Under the pieces are notes generated by a model. It had not been told where the DNA came from, did not search any database, and saw only the letters and a program-made list of their open reading frames with translations. A stretch of 64,000 nucleotides of DNA from CAZJKE01 sp964555625 (lineage in GTDB: Bacteria > Planctomycetota > Phycisphaerae > Phycisphaerales > SM1A02): positions 1 through 64,000 of the forward strand of contig CAZKTE010000002.1 in NCBI GenBank assembly GCA_964555625.1. The letters are read 5' to 3'. This document shows, one piece after another, positions 8,940 through 17,599 of this stretch. Made by a program: the position numbers and the translations under genes. How positions within the stretch are numbered: the stretch's first letter is position 1; every line of letters begins with the position of its first letter.

Positions 8940-9944
8940 ATGGCGCGCAACCAGTCAGTTCTGGTCAACTGGGCCCAGTACCTGCCGCTGCGCGTCGTAG
9001 CGGCGATCGTCCAGTGCTTCCCAGTCAACATGAATCTTCGGACGGCGGCCGTCTTCGGCTCGCTCTTCTATCGGCTCGTGGCGCGCCGCCGAGAGGCCGC
9101 CAAAACGAATATCGCCGCGAGCTTCCCGCAATGGGACGATCGCCGCGTCGCCGCCGTCGCCGAAGCGTCGATGCAGCACATGATTCAGTTGTTCGTCACC
9201 GAGGCGGTGCAGATGCCCAGCCTCATCACTCGCCGCACCTGGCATCGCTACGTGAAATTCACCGGCGTGGAGCCGGTGCTTGATCGCCTCGTCAACGGCA
9301 AGCCGGTCATCTTCATCACCGGTCACTGTGGAAACTGGGAGCTCCTCGGCTACACGCTCTCGATGATGGGGTTTCCCATCGCCGCCCTGGCGCGGCCCCT
9401 TGACAACCCCCTCATCAACGACTGGGTGCTTGGCATCCGGGAGCGGCATGGCCTTAACATCATCACCAAGTGGGGCGCTGTCCCCGAGCTTCAGGGGATC
9501 CTCGAGGACGGTGGATCGATCGGGTTCATCGCCGACCAGAACGCAGGGGACCGCGGGATGTTCGTCCCGTTCTTCGGCCGGCTCGCATCAAGCTACAAGT
9601 CCATCGGGCTGCTGGCCATGCGCTACGAAGTGCCCATCGTCGCCGTCCATGCGCGGCGTCTTGGGGGCCGCTTCTCCTACGAGGTCAAGGTGCACGACGT
9701 CATCGAGCCCGACGAGTGGAAGCGACAGAAGGACCCGCTCTACTACATCACCGCTCGCTACAACCGGGCCATGGAGGACATGGTGGTCGCCGCCCCGGAG
9801 CAGTACCTCTGGCTCCATCGGCGATGGAAGAGCCGGCCACGGCATGAGCGCAGTGGTGAATCGATGCCGGCGGGCCTCCGCGCCCAGTTGTCATCGCTGC
9901 CCTGGATGACCGACGAGGCGATGGCGTCCCTCGGCGCGTCTTGA
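8940..9944 (+). CDS. LpxL/HtrB-family lysophospholipid (lauroyl) acyltransferase
   Basis: 334 residues. Members transfer acyl chains to lipid A precursors or related lipids at the inner membrane. The HX4E catalytic motif is present in GHCGNWELLGY, with a second family motif in FIADQNAGDRGMFVPFFG and late GEYLWLHRRWK-like text (EQYLWLHRRWKSRP). The N-terminus is hydrophobic enough for one membrane segment (LPLRVVAAIVQCFP). The start MARNQSVLVNW lies 28 bp after the coiled-coil gene, so the two may share a transcript. Whether the product is true lipid A or another lipid is not decided by sequence. Confidence 0.88.
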   Translation: MARNQSVLVNWAQYLPLRVVAAIVQCFPVNMNLRTAAVFGSLFYRLVARRREAAKTNIAASFPQWDDRRVAAVAEASMQHMIQLFVTEAVQMPSLITRRTWHRYVKFTGVEPVLDRLVNGKPVIFITGHCGNWELLGYTLSMMGFPIAALARPLDNPLINDWVLGIRERHGLNIITKWGAVPELQGILEDGGSIGFIADQNAGDRGMFVPFFGRLASSYKSIGLLAMRYEVPIVAVHARRLGGRFSYEVKVHDVIEPDEWKRQKDPLYYITARYNRAMEDMVVAAPEQYLWLHRRWKSRPRHERSGESMPAGLRAQLSSLPWMTDEAMASLGAS

Positions 9945-9981
9945 GAGAGGCGGCGATACCATTGCCCGCTCGGAGCAGTCC

Positions 9982-10368
9982 ATGGGACGCCTTGATGGCA
10001 GGACCATCCTGATCGTTGATGACGACGAGGACATCCTCGAGTCGATGGATCTTGCCATGCGCGCAGAGGGCGCCACGACCATGACCGCCGCAGATGGCAC
10101 TGAGGCGGTGGCGCAGTGCACGGCCCACGAGCCGGAGGTTGTGATCCTGGACATGATGCTGCCGCGACGCAGCGGCTTCCTCATCCTCGAGGACCTGCAG
10201 GGGCTCGACCATCCCCCCGTGATCATCATGGTCACCGCAAACGAGGGGCGGCGGCACATGGCCTATGCCAAGTCACTGGGTGTCCACGACTATCTCATTA
10301 AGCCGATTTCGCTCGACCGCCTCATTGACAGCGTCTGCACCCACCTCGAGGCCGGGGGCGGGGAATGA
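9982..10368 (+). CDS. Single-domain response regulator
   Basis: 128 residues, a bare CheY-like receiver domain. The acidic pocket DDDED (residues 13-17), phosphoacceptor Asp57 in VVILDMMLPRRSG, Thr85 and Lys107 (YLIKPIS) are all present, so it should accept phosphate. There is no output domain, so it must signal through a partner. No kinase is adjacent; the nearest in the window is at 43.2 kb. It overlaps the next gene by four bases (ATGA), which makes that 101-residue protein the first candidate partner. Confidence 0.92.
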   Translation: MGRLDGRTILIVDDDEDILESMDLAMRAEGATTMTAADGTEAVAQCTAHEPEVVILDMMLPRRSGFLILEDLQGLDHPPVIIMVTANEGRRHMAYAKSLGVHDYLIKPISLDRLIDSVCTHLEAGGGE

Positions 10369-10670
10369 ACAGCCATTTCGTCATCACCTCGCGTGAATCG
10401 GAGGACGACGGCACGCGGGCGGCGCTGGGGGCGCGCGAGGAGGTCTTCGAGCAGCTCAGTCATTTCAACACCCAGCCTGAGATCGAGGGGGGCGACTCGC
10501 TCTGGGGTCCCGGGATCCGGCTCGATGTGTCTCCCGGCGAAGATCCGATCCGCCAGATGCTCCTCTACATCGTCGAGGAGGAAATCGCGTGGCTTGCCGT
10601 GGTACGACTGGCAAAGCGATTCAACTGGATGATCATCGACCTCGAAAGCGGTCGCGAGCTCCAGCCGTAA
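10365..10670 (+). CDS. Conserved-looking small protein coupled to receiver
   Basis: 101 residues, no recognised domain. It is acidic and soluble, with RAALGAREEVFEQLSHFNTQ in the N-terminal half and a hydrophobic helix-plus-strand end (RQMLLYIVEEEIAWLAVVR, FNWMIIDLESG). No signal peptide or membrane helix. The ATG overlaps the stop of the receiver gene (ATGA), which suggests translational coupling and a shared function. The 3' end overlaps the convergent gene at 10633 by 38 bases. Confidence 0.7.
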   Translation: MNSHFVITSRESEDDGTRAALGAREEVFEQLSHFNTQPEIEGGDSLWGPGIRLDVSPGEDPIRQMLLYIVEEEIAWLAVVRLAKRFNWMIIDLESGRELQP

Positions 10671-11076
10671 CGTGTCGCCGAGGCGCGCTGGCCACCAGGG
10701 CCTCCTCGATGGTTGCATCGAAGCGGCACGGGCCATGGTTGAAGCAGACGCTCGCGACGCCTTGGGCGCCCAGGGCCGCCAGGTACAGGACCGCGGCGGC
10801 TGGCGGCAGGCCCACGACACGCATCACGCTGTCGTCCTCGATCATTGCCGAGGCCACCTTGGACGCGCGCCGCTCGTCGGTGAACACCATGGCCAGCGGC
10901 TGGTCATCCTCGAAGACGATCCAGGGGACGGGCGCACCGACGCGGCCGCACTGCACGAAGTACCAGGTTCCCATGGAGGCGATGGCCGTGAGCACCTGAG
11001 CCCGTGCGCAGACCGTCGGTCGGATGGTCGCATGGTCAACGAGTTGATCAAAGGTACGTGTCTCGAGCCGGACCAT
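10633..11076 (-). CDS. SseB-like small protein, unknown function
   Basis: 147 residues starting MVRLETRTFDQLVDHA, with AGGAGG eight bases upstream, which settles the start. The central stretch WYFVQCGRVGAPVPWIVFED and LAMVFTDERRASKVASAM resembles the SseB/type III enhancer N-terminal fold, where FTD and a following helix are typical; the similarity is only by eye. Coding style matches its neighbours. It is convergent with and overlaps the gene at 10365-10670. About 200 bp upstream holds no gene. Function unknown. Confidence 0.6.
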   Translation of the reverse strand: MVRLETRTFDQLVDHATIRPTVCARAQVLTAIASMGTWYFVQCGRVGAPVPWIVFEDDQPLAMVFTDERRASKVASAMIEDDSVMRVVGLPPAAAVLYLAALGAQGVASVCFNHGPCRFDATIEEALVASAPRRHVTAGARDRFRGR

Positions 11077-11274
11077 GCCTGCCTCCTGCCTGTCACGGGC
11101 GCTGCCCGCCCACCATCCTGGTGGTTGCTCGTCGCCGGCTCGCTGGGACTCAGGGACCAGGGGTCGATGCGGGCTCGAACTGCCCGATGCCCGGTCCCGG
11201 CAAACCGACATCCGGCAGGACAATCCCCCCGCGATCGCGATCATTTTCAGATCCTCGCGGATTTGACCAAGTGG

Positions 11275-12096
11275 TCAGGACGACGCATTGACGACGTCCT
11301 CCACGGTGGGCAGGCGATCGACCCGGCGATCAAGTGACGGCACGCAGTCGATGAGTGCAGCCGTGTAGGGATCCCTTGGCTTCCCGAACACGTCTGCTGC
11401 GGCCCCCTGTTCCACGACGCGGCCATCGCGCAGGACAAGTGCATCGTCTGCCACGCTGGCTGCCAGCGGCAGGTCGTGCGTGATGAAGAGCAGCCCCATG
11501 GAATGTCGCCTCTGGAGGTCACGCAGCAGGTCGATGATTGAAGCGGCGGTGGTCACGTCCAGTGCGGTGGTTGGTTCATCGGCGATGAGGACTCGCGGCC
11601 CGCAGGCAAGTGCCATGGCGATCATGACTCGCTGCCGCATTCCTCCGCTGAACTCATGCGGCCAGGATCCGGCCCGCCCGCCATCAATGCCGACCTCCTC
11701 GAGCGCATCGCAGGCATGTTGACTCGCCGCTCTGCGAGACACGCGGCTGTGGGCGCGGATCGTCTCCGACACCTGCTCGCCGATGGTGAAGACTGGATTG
11801 AGCGACGTCATGGGCTCCTGGAAGATCATCGCAATGCCGCTGCCTCGAATGGACCGCATCCGGGATGCGGACGCCGCCATCAAGTCCTCTCCCTCCAGCA
11901 GCACCGCCCCCTTGGCGCACGCTTCCGGTGGCAGCAGCCCCAGGATGGCTAGGGCGGTCACGCTCTTCCCGCTGCCGGACTCTCCCACGAGGGCGGTGGT
12001 CCCTCCTCGCTGCACCTGCAGATTCAACCGGCGGAGCACGGCGCGCGTTCCGAACGCCACCTGGAGGCCTCGGACGTCCAGCAGCGGTGCAGTCAC
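11275..12096 (-). CDS. Peptide/nickel-type ABC transporter ATPase (OppD/DppD-like)
   Basis: 273 residues. Walker A GESGSGKS, Q-loop in MIFQEPMTSLNP (the oligopeptide-type signature), ABC signature FSGGMRQRV, Walker B VLIADEPTTALDV and the switch His in FITHDL are all present. The C-terminus lacks the longer zinc-finger-like tail (CxxxxxxC) of full OppD, having PRDPYTAALIDCVPSLDRR instead. It overlaps the permease gene by four bases (ATGA). It energises uptake of peptides or similar solutes. Gene order permease C then D fits opp/dpp operons, but no permease B, F or binding protein lies beside it. Confidence 0.93.
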   Translation of the reverse strand: MTAPLLDVRGLQVAFGTRAVLRRLNLQVQRGGTTALVGESGSGKSVTALAILGLLPPEACAKGAVLLEGEDLMAASASRMRSIRGSGIAMIFQEPMTSLNPVFTIGEQVSETIRAHSRVSRRAASQHACDALEEVGIDGGRAGSWPHEFSGGMRQRVMIAMALACGPRVLIADEPTTALDVTTAASIIDLLRDLQRRHSMGLLFITHDLPLAASVADDALVLRDGRVVEQGAAADVFGKPRDPYTAALIDCVPSLDRRVDRLPTVEDVVNASS

Positions 12097-13007
12097 GCGG
12101 TCTCCTGCGCGACCGTCGCGCTTCTTGGATCAACGAGGTCTCGCATCCGCTCACCAAGGGCGTTGAGGGCTACCAGCGCCGCGGCGATGAAACAGCAGGG
12201 CCACAGCAGCAGCCACCACTGCGAGTGCACGCTGTTGAGTTCACCGAGGCCGTCTGCTGCCAGATTTCCCCAACTCGGCAGCGGCTCGCGAACGCCGATG
12301 CCCAGGAAGCTCAGGAATGCCTCGGCGAGGATCGCCGACGGCACCGCCAACGTGGCGTACACCAGGATCGGGCCAACCAGGGACGGTAGGAGGTGGTGTG
12401 TGAACCGCCGCAGCGGAGGCACGCCGATTGCTCGCGCCGCCTCCATGGCCGGACGCTGTTGGATGCTCAGGATCTGACCGCGCACGACGCGAGCCACGGT
12501 CAGCCAGCTGACGGCGCCGATGGCCACCAGGAGCGCGGCAAGGTTGATGGCCTCTCGCGCACCGGCAGGTGGCTTGAGTCGCTCCAGCAGGCCGTCTGCG
12601 GAGATCCCAATCAGAACGACCAACAGGATCGCTGGCAGGCCGTAGAACACGTCCACGATGCGCATCAGTGTGGCGTCCCAGCGGCCGCCCAGGGTCGCCG
12701 AGAGCGTCCCCCAGGCCGTTCCCATGATGACGGCGATCAGGGCTGCAGCGAGGCCCACGCCGAGGCTGACGGCCCCTCCGACGACGCAGCGGGCGAGCAG
12801 GTCGCGTCCAAGGCGATCGGTACCCAACAGGCCCACCGCGTCTGGGCGCAATGCAGGCGCTTGCAGGGTGGCGGCGGGGTTGGTGCGCTCAAATGTCCGG
12901 ATGCCTGCCTCGTCACGAGCAAGAGCCCAGGGCAGGAGCGCGGCGCCGACCAGCAGCACCGCGAGCATCAGCCAGGTCCATGGCGATCGAGCCAGCGCGC
13001 CAAGCAT
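12093..13007 (-). CDS. Peptide/nickel-type ABC transporter permease (OppC/DppC-like)
   Basis: 304 residues with about six membrane helices. The N-terminal helix is near residues 10-30 (WTWLMLAVLLVGAALLPW). Then comes a periplasmic segment with HLLGTDxLGRD-like text (VGLLGTDRLGRDLLARCVVGG), a hallmark of OppC/DppC. The EAA-loop is present as EAARAIGVPPLRRFTHHLLPS. The end is EPLPSWGNLAADGLGELNSV followed by a WWLLLWPCCF helix. Stop overlaps the ATPase start. A normal importer needs a second permease and binding protein, neither of which is in the window, so it must pair with subunits encoded elsewhere. Confidence 0.92.
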   Translation of the reverse strand: MLGALARSPWTWLMLAVLLVGAALLPWALARDEAGIRTFERTNPAATLQAPALRPDAVGLLGTDRLGRDLLARCVVGGAVSLGVGLAAALIAVIMGTAWGTLSATLGGRWDATLMRIVDVFYGLPAILLVVLIGISADGLLERLKPPAGAREAINLAALLVAIGAVSWLTVARVVRGQILSIQQRPAMEAARAIGVPPLRRFTHHLLPSLVGPILVYATLAVPSAILAEAFLSFLGIGVREPLPSWGNLAADGLGELNSVHSQWWLLLWPCCFIAAALVALNALGERMRDLVDPRSATVAQETA

Positions 13008-13028
13008 GGCGGCATAGTACGCCCTGTA

Positions 13029-13775
13029 TCAGGAGTCGCGATCGCGGCGGCGATTGCCACCGGCAGGCACCTGGTCCTCGCCACGAGGTTCACTCTCGAG
13101 CAGCCGCTCAAGGCGCTCCTCGACGAGTTCATTGAAGCGGTCGGCCATGCCATCAAGACGAGTACGCATGGAGGCCAGGTGCTGCTCGAGCCGTTCGATA
13201 TAGAGGTGCTGCGCCCGCATTCCCAGCGCGATCCGCGCCCGCATTAAGCCGCGCAGCCCTTCCATCTCGGCAGCCATCACGTCCTCGCCGGCGTGCTCTG
13301 CGCGGGCGGCTCGAATCGTCTCCGCCAGTTCGCGGATCTCCGCGTCGATCTTCAATTCGCTGACCTTCACCTCAAAGAGTGCGGGATCGGACTCCCGCAT
13401 CTCCACCAGCGCGCCGAGGCGGCGTCCCTGGCGACGGATGATGCGATCGAATCCCTCCGGGTCGCTTGCGCAGAGCGCTTGCAGGCGCTCGGCGAGTTCC
13501 GGGTCGATCTCCGCGGCGATTTCCAGCACATGCTCGATCGCTTCCTCGGTCATCGGACCATCAGTGCCACGCTGCCCTCGCATGCCGCGGGCGGGGCCGG
13601 GGCCGCGGCCATTGGGCCCGCGCATGGCTGGCAGCGGCACGTCGGTCGGCGGCGCCAAGGCCATTACAGATACCTCGCCAGGCAGTGGATCACCGCTGTG
13701 TGTTGGTGGCGCGACGAGTCCAACCAGGAGAATCCAGCTGAAGAGACCACCGCCCACCAGTACTGCGCGTCGCAT
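13029..13775 (-). CDS. Exported helical protein in sigma-factor cluster
   Basis: 248 residues from the ATG that has GGGAG eight bases upstream; longer starts at 13790 and 13793 exist. After an N-terminal hydrophobic segment (VLVGGGLFSWILLVGLVAP) comes a Pro/Gly/Arg-rich linker (RGPNGRGPGPARGMRGQRG) and then an almost wholly helical domain of about 160 residues (for example ELKIDAEIRELAETIRAARA, ERLEQHLASMRTRLDGMAD). The plan resembles periplasmic Spy/CnrX-type sensors, but I cannot confirm the family. It is third in order after an ECF sigma gene and a membrane protein gene, which supports a sensing role by inference. Confidence 0.65.
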   Translation of the reverse strand: MRRAVLVGGGLFSWILLVGLVAPPTHSGDPLPGEVSVMALAPPTDVPLPAMRGPNGRGPGPARGMRGQRGTDGPMTEEAIEHVLEIAAEIDPELAERLQALCASDPEGFDRIIRRQGRRLGALVEMRESDPALFEVKVSELKIDAEIRELAETIRAARAEHAGEDVMAAEMEGLRGLMRARIALGMRAQHLYIERLEQHLASMRTRLDGMADRFNELVEERLERLLESEPRGEDQVPAGGNRRRDRDS

Positions 13776-13808
13776 CCGTATCGCTCCCATCATGTCATTA
13801 CCCCACTT

Positions 13809-14270
13809 CTACTCGGTCAGCAGGCCGTACTGCCAGAGTTCCAGATCCGCCCGAATGGCGTCGAGATCCACCGCCAGATCCACGAAGGCCAGATCACGCG
13901 TCTCAGCAAGATACGCGTATCGGCCAAGGTCGAGATCCTCCAGCAGCTGGCTCTCGGCCTCGACGCTCAGCACGCCGGCGACCGAAAGGGTCGGCAAGGG
14001 TACTGGCGTGACGGCCACTCGCACAGCAACCAGTGCCGCCAAGCCCACGCACGCTGCGAGCGCAAGGCGTCGCACCGCCACGCGTCGGTCGAGCCGCAGG
14101 ATGACCGGTTCTGGTGCTGCGGCAAGGAACGGCGCGGAGGCCCGCCCCACGCGCTGTGAGAGCCCGGGAGGGGATTGCGAGGCGAGTGCCTGGCCAACAA
14201 GGGCATCCAGCCGCTGCTGAGTAGCGCTGAGGCCCTCTGTGGACTCGGGATGGCCGTTTCTTGAACCCAT
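13809..14270 (-). CDS. Probable membrane anti-sigma factor or cluster partner
   Basis: 153 residues. A cytosolic N-terminal part (about 1-60, with LSATQQRLDALVGQALASQS) is followed by one membrane helix (about 66-88, RRLALAACVGLAALVAV) and an outer C-terminal part that is acidic and helical (LSVEAESQLLEDLDLGRYAY). Single-pass layout plus position 15 bp after an ECF sigma gene is what an anti-sigma factor would look like. No zinc anti-sigma motif (HxxxCxxC) is seen. Identity is inferred from context and topology. Confidence 0.6.
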   Translation of the reverse strand: MGSRNGHPESTEGLSATQQRLDALVGQALASQSPPGLSQRVGRASAPFLAAAPEPVILRLDRRVAVRRLALAACVGLAALVAVRVAVTPVPLPTLSVAGVLSVEAESQLLEDLDLGRYAYLAETRDLAFVDLAVDLDAIRADLELWQYGLLTE

Positions 14271-14285
14271 GTGCGGTACCTCCGA

Positions 14286-14900
14286 TCAACGCCCATGTGG
14301 GCCGTCGATTGCCTCTTCTTCCACGTCCGATTCGTCTGCGCCGTCAGGATCGAGAATCCTCCTCAACTTTGCCAAGGCACGGTGCTGACGGGCCAATACG
14401 GTGCCCAAGGGCTCATCGAGCACCTCGGCAATCTGTTTGAACGTCAATCCAGCGGCATGCCGCAGGTGCAGGATCTGCTGATCCGCGTCCGCCAGCTCGG
14501 TCATGGCTTCCCGCAGTTGGTGCAATTCGGCGAGTCGATCGGCTTCCTCGCCGTGGTCATCGGTGACGCCGCCAGCCAGTGCCCCAAGCGTCTCGTGCTC
14601 CATCGGGCGTGCCTGGCGTGCGCGACGCCGCATCTCGTCTCGCAGGCGATTGACGGCGATTCGGAAGAGCCATGCCTCGAACTTGCCCAGTTCCGTGTAC
14701 TCGCCGATCTTGGCCGCGACGGTGCAGAACGTGGATTGGGCGATCTCCTCGGCCAGTTCCTCGTTGTTGCACTTGGCCCGAATGAGCGCAAAGACTCGGT
14801 GGGCATAAGAGTCGACGAGGTACTGCCAGGCGCCCTCGTCGCCGTCGGCTGCCAGGGCCAGCTGGCGCTGGAGTTCAGTCTTGTCGCTTTTGGCTGCCAT
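14286..14900 (-). CDS. ECF-type RNA polymerase sigma factor
   Basis: 204 residues. Region 2 is in DEGAWQYLVDSYAHRVFALI and EELAEEIAQSTFCTVAAKI, with a following FEAWLFRIAVNRLRDEMRRR. Region 4 is in LADADQQILHLRHAAGLTF and KQIAEVLDEPLGTVLARQHRALAKLRRI, the helix-turn-helix that reads the -35. The tail is acidic. A GTG precedes the ATG by one codon. The two following genes are a single-pass membrane protein and an exported helical protein, so it is probably held inactive at the membrane. The promoter must lie in the 80-bp gap shared with the divergent exchanger gene. Confidence 0.9.
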   Translation of the reverse strand: MAAKSDKTELQRQLALAADGDEGAWQYLVDSYAHRVFALIRAKCNNEELAEEIAQSTFCTVAAKIGEYTELGKFEAWLFRIAVNRLRDEMRRRARQARPMEHETLGALAGGVTDDHGEEADRLAELHQLREAMTELADADQQILHLRHAAGLTFKQIAEVLDEPLGTVLARQHRALAKLRRILDPDGADESDVEEEAIDGPHGR

Positions 14901-14980
14901 CACGCGCAGTCGGCGAAGAGGGGAACGAACGCGAGGCTAGCAGATTGCCGATGGCCACGGCGTACAATCGCCGCCCAACC

Positions 14981-15997
14981 ATGGGCTTCATCGATTCCAT
15001 AGCCGGGGACTGGGTGGGTACCACCGCACTGCTTGCTGTCGGCGTGGTCGCCCTGCTCCTCGGGGGCCATCTTCTGGTAGACGGCGGCATAGCGCTGGCC
15101 CGTCGCATGGGGATCAGCACCCTGCTGATTGGCATGACGGTCATTGCCTTCGGCACAAGTGCCCCGGAACTTGCCGTCAACATGATCGCCGCGCTCGACG
15201 AGCACACGGCGCTGAGCTTCGGAAACGTCATCGGCTCCAACATCGCAAACATCGGCCTCGTCCTGGGCCTCGGGGCGATGGTCAGCTCGCTCCCCGTCAG
15301 TGGCCGAGTGTTGCGCATCGAGCTGTACCTGCTGCTCGGGGTCTCGCTCATCGCCTCGCTCATGGCCTGGTACGGCTGGCTCGCCCTGGTGGGCGGACTC
15401 TTCCTGTTGCTGGGTCTAGGAACGGTCGTCGGCGTCACGTGGTTCAGGCTCGCTCGACAGGATCGTCGTGATCCCTTCGTCGCGGAGGCTCTGGAGGCCA
15501 TGGACGCACCCGCTCGACCTGCCGCGGCAGGCGTTCTGTTGGTTCTCGCGGGCACGCTGCTGCTGGCCGCAGGCGGCAAGTTGACGGAGGTCGGCGCCGT
15601 GGGGGTCGCGACATTGGCCGGCGTCGGCGAGGTAGTCATCGGTGTGACCATCGTGGCGATTGCCACGAGCCTGCCGGAAGTCGTGGCGACGATCATCGCC
15701 GCCACGAAGGGCCATGGCGACCTGGCGGTCGGGAATGTCGTCGGGTCCAACTTCTTCAACCTGCTGGTCGTGCTGGGTGTGACCGCGGTGATCCACCCGG
15801 TGGATGTGCCGGCGGTGCCTGCGCTCGCCCTCTACCTGGGCGCCATGCTCGTGCTGACGCTCGCGTTGCTCTGGCCCATCGGCCGCCTCTTTCCGCGACC
15901 GGCCGCGGCCGGCGAGGGCGTGATTCGGCGCTGGGAGGGCGGAGCGCTGCTCGCCTGCTACGCGGTGTTCATCCTGCTGGTTGTTCGCCTGGCTTAA
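14981..15997 (+). CDS. CaxA/YrbG-type sodium/calcium exchanger
   Basis: 338 residues, about ten membrane helices with the inverted two-repeat plan of the CaCA superfamily. The alpha-1 motif is GTSAPELAVNMIAALDEHTA followed by FGNVIGSNIANIGLVLG. The alpha-2 motif is ATSLPEVVATIIAATKGHGD followed by VGNVVGSNFFNLLVVLG. The Glu residues of GTSAPE and ATSLPE are the ion ligands. It should expel Ca2+ or move Na+ at the inner membrane. The start MGFIDSIAGDW follows a plausible leader; an upstream ATG at 14945 would add 12 unlikely residues. Its stop overlaps the convergent dnaB stop by four bases. Confidence 0.9.
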   Translation: MGFIDSIAGDWVGTTALLAVGVVALLLGGHLLVDGGIALARRMGISTLLIGMTVIAFGTSAPELAVNMIAALDEHTALSFGNVIGSNIANIGLVLGLGAMVSSLPVSGRVLRIELYLLLGVSLIASLMAWYGWLALVGGLFLLLGLGTVVGVTWFRLARQDRRDPFVAEALEAMDAPARPAAAGVLLVLAGTLLLAAGGKLTEVGAVGVATLAGVGEVVIGVTIVAIATSLPEVVATIIAATKGHGDLAVGNVVGSNFFNLLVVLGVTAVIHPVDVPAVPALALYLGAMLVLTLALLWPIGRLFPRPAAAGEGVIRRWEGGALLACYAVFILLVVRLA

Positions 15998-17493
15998 ACG
16001 GGCAACTCATCGCCGCCGAAGGGATCATCAGCGTGGGCGACCTGCGTCCCGAGCGTCTCGACCACCGGCCCATCATGCTCGGTGTGCCCCGTGCCCGTCC
16101 AGTTGTAGAAGCGGGTGCAGGTGTTGTCCCAGGTCATCTTGACCGTGTCAGTTGGGCCATTGCGCTGTTTGGCGATGATCAACTCCGCCAGCGAGAGCTT
16201 GTCCGGATTCGAGTCGTGCCAGGACTGGTTTCCGACGTGGTAGTAGGCCTCGCGGTGCAACATGGCCACCACGTCGGCATCCTGCTCAAGCGAGCCGGAC
16301 TCCCGCAGATCACTCATGCGTGGACGATGGCCCTCGCGCTGCTCGACAGCGCGGTTCAACTGGCTCAGCGCGATTACGGGCACGTTCAACTCGCGGGCAA
16401 GCGCCTTGATGCCGCGGCTGATCTCGCTGACTTCCTGCTGGCGTGACTCTGCGCGGCGGCCGCTGGTCATCAATTGCAGGTAGTCAACGAACAGGGCCTC
16501 GATGCCGTGGTTCTGCTTGAGTCGCCGCGCCTTGGCCCGCAGCTGCATGATCGAGAGGCCGGGCGTGTCGTCAATGAAGATGGGCGCATCGACCAATTCG
16601 TCGCAGGCGCGGATGAGCGCCGCGAAGTCTCGCTCCGCGAGCGTGTTCCTGCGGATCTTGTGGCCGGCCACGCCCGAGCGTGAACTCAACAGACGCTGCA
16701 CGAGTTGCTGGCGGCTCATCTCGAGGCTGAACACGCCAACTGCGGTTCCTTTCATCGCCATGTTCTCGGCAATGTTCAGCGCCAGGGCGGTCTTGCCCAT
16801 CGACGGCCGCGCAGCGATGACGATCATCTCACCGGCCTGCAGGCCGCTGGTCAATTCGTCGAACTGCTCGTATCCAGTAGACACGCCCGTGAGCATGCGA
16901 CCCTCGTTGCGCTCCATCTGCTGGAGCGCGTCGCTGATCAACTGCTGCAGCGACTCGGCATGGCTCTGCTCGGACTGCTGCGCGATCCGGAAGATGCGAC
17001 TCTCCGCATCGTTGAGTACCTGCCTCGGATCCTCGGCGTGGCTGTAGGCGTCGTGGAGAATCTCGCCGGCGGCGGCGATCAGCTGCCGGATGACCGACTT
17101 CTCCTTCACGAGCCTGGCGTAGTGCGTGGCGCTGGCCGCGCTGGGCACCGCCCGGGCGACCTCCAGCAGGTAGTCCACGCCGCCTACGGCATCGAGGGTC
17201 TTTCGGTCGGTCAGTAGTTGCTGGAGCTGAACGAGATCGACCGTCGAATGGCGGTTGTAGAGCTCGACCATGGCCTCGAAAACGAGGCCATTTGCCTTCT
17301 TGAAGAAGTCATCCCCGGAGGCCAGGACAAGCAGGATGTCGTTGAGAACCGAGGGGTCCAGGAGCACCGACCCGAGCAGGCTCGCCTCGGCCTCCAGGGC
17401 ATGTGGTGGCAGGCCTTCCAGAAGGCGACCAATGCCCGCCGCGGGCGCGGCCGGTCGTCGAGTCTCAGGTTGTTCGTTGCTGTCCTGGCTCAT
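15994..17493 (-). CDS. dnaB: Replicative DNA helicase DnaB
   Basis: 499 residues. It unwinds DNA at the replication fork as a hexamer loaded at the origin. The N-terminal DnaB domain is seen in LPPHALEAEASLLGSVLLD. The RecA-like motor has Walker A ARPSMGKT (residues 228-235), Walker B in ALFVDYLQLM, and the DnaB motifs VGVFSLEMS, DTPGLSIMQLRAKARRL and VIALSQLNRAVEQR. The C-terminus has DLRESGSLEQDADVV and a slightly long acidic tail after KQRNGPTDTVKM. There is no intein. It is a single gene here, facing the exchanger gene. Confidence 0.97.
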   Translation of the reverse strand: MSQDSNEQPETRRPAAPAAGIGRLLEGLPPHALEAEASLLGSVLLDPSVLNDILLVLASGDDFFKKANGLVFEAMVELYNRHSTVDLVQLQQLLTDRKTLDAVGGVDYLLEVARAVPSAASATHYARLVKEKSVIRQLIAAAGEILHDAYSHAEDPRQVLNDAESRIFRIAQQSEQSHAESLQQLISDALQQMERNEGRMLTGVSTGYEQFDELTSGLQAGEMIVIAARPSMGKTALALNIAENMAMKGTAVGVFSLEMSRQQLVQRLLSSRSGVAGHKIRRNTLAERDFAALIRACDELVDAPIFIDDTPGLSIMQLRAKARRLKQNHGIEALFVDYLQLMTSGRRAESRQQEVSEISRGIKALARELNVPVIALSQLNRAVEQREGHRPRMSDLRESGSLEQDADVVAMLHREAYYHVGNQSWHDSNPDKLSLAELIIAKQRNGPTDTVKMTWDNTCTRFYNWTGTGHTEHDGPVVETLGTQVAHADDPFGGDELPV

Positions 17494-17599
17494 CCCTGAG
17501 CGTGTGAGGCTATCCGCCTCGTCCCAATCTTCCTCGCAATTGACAGGCAGTCCACCGTCGACGGCTCATCGGCCGCCGGCCGGTTCTCGCTCCAGGGGT

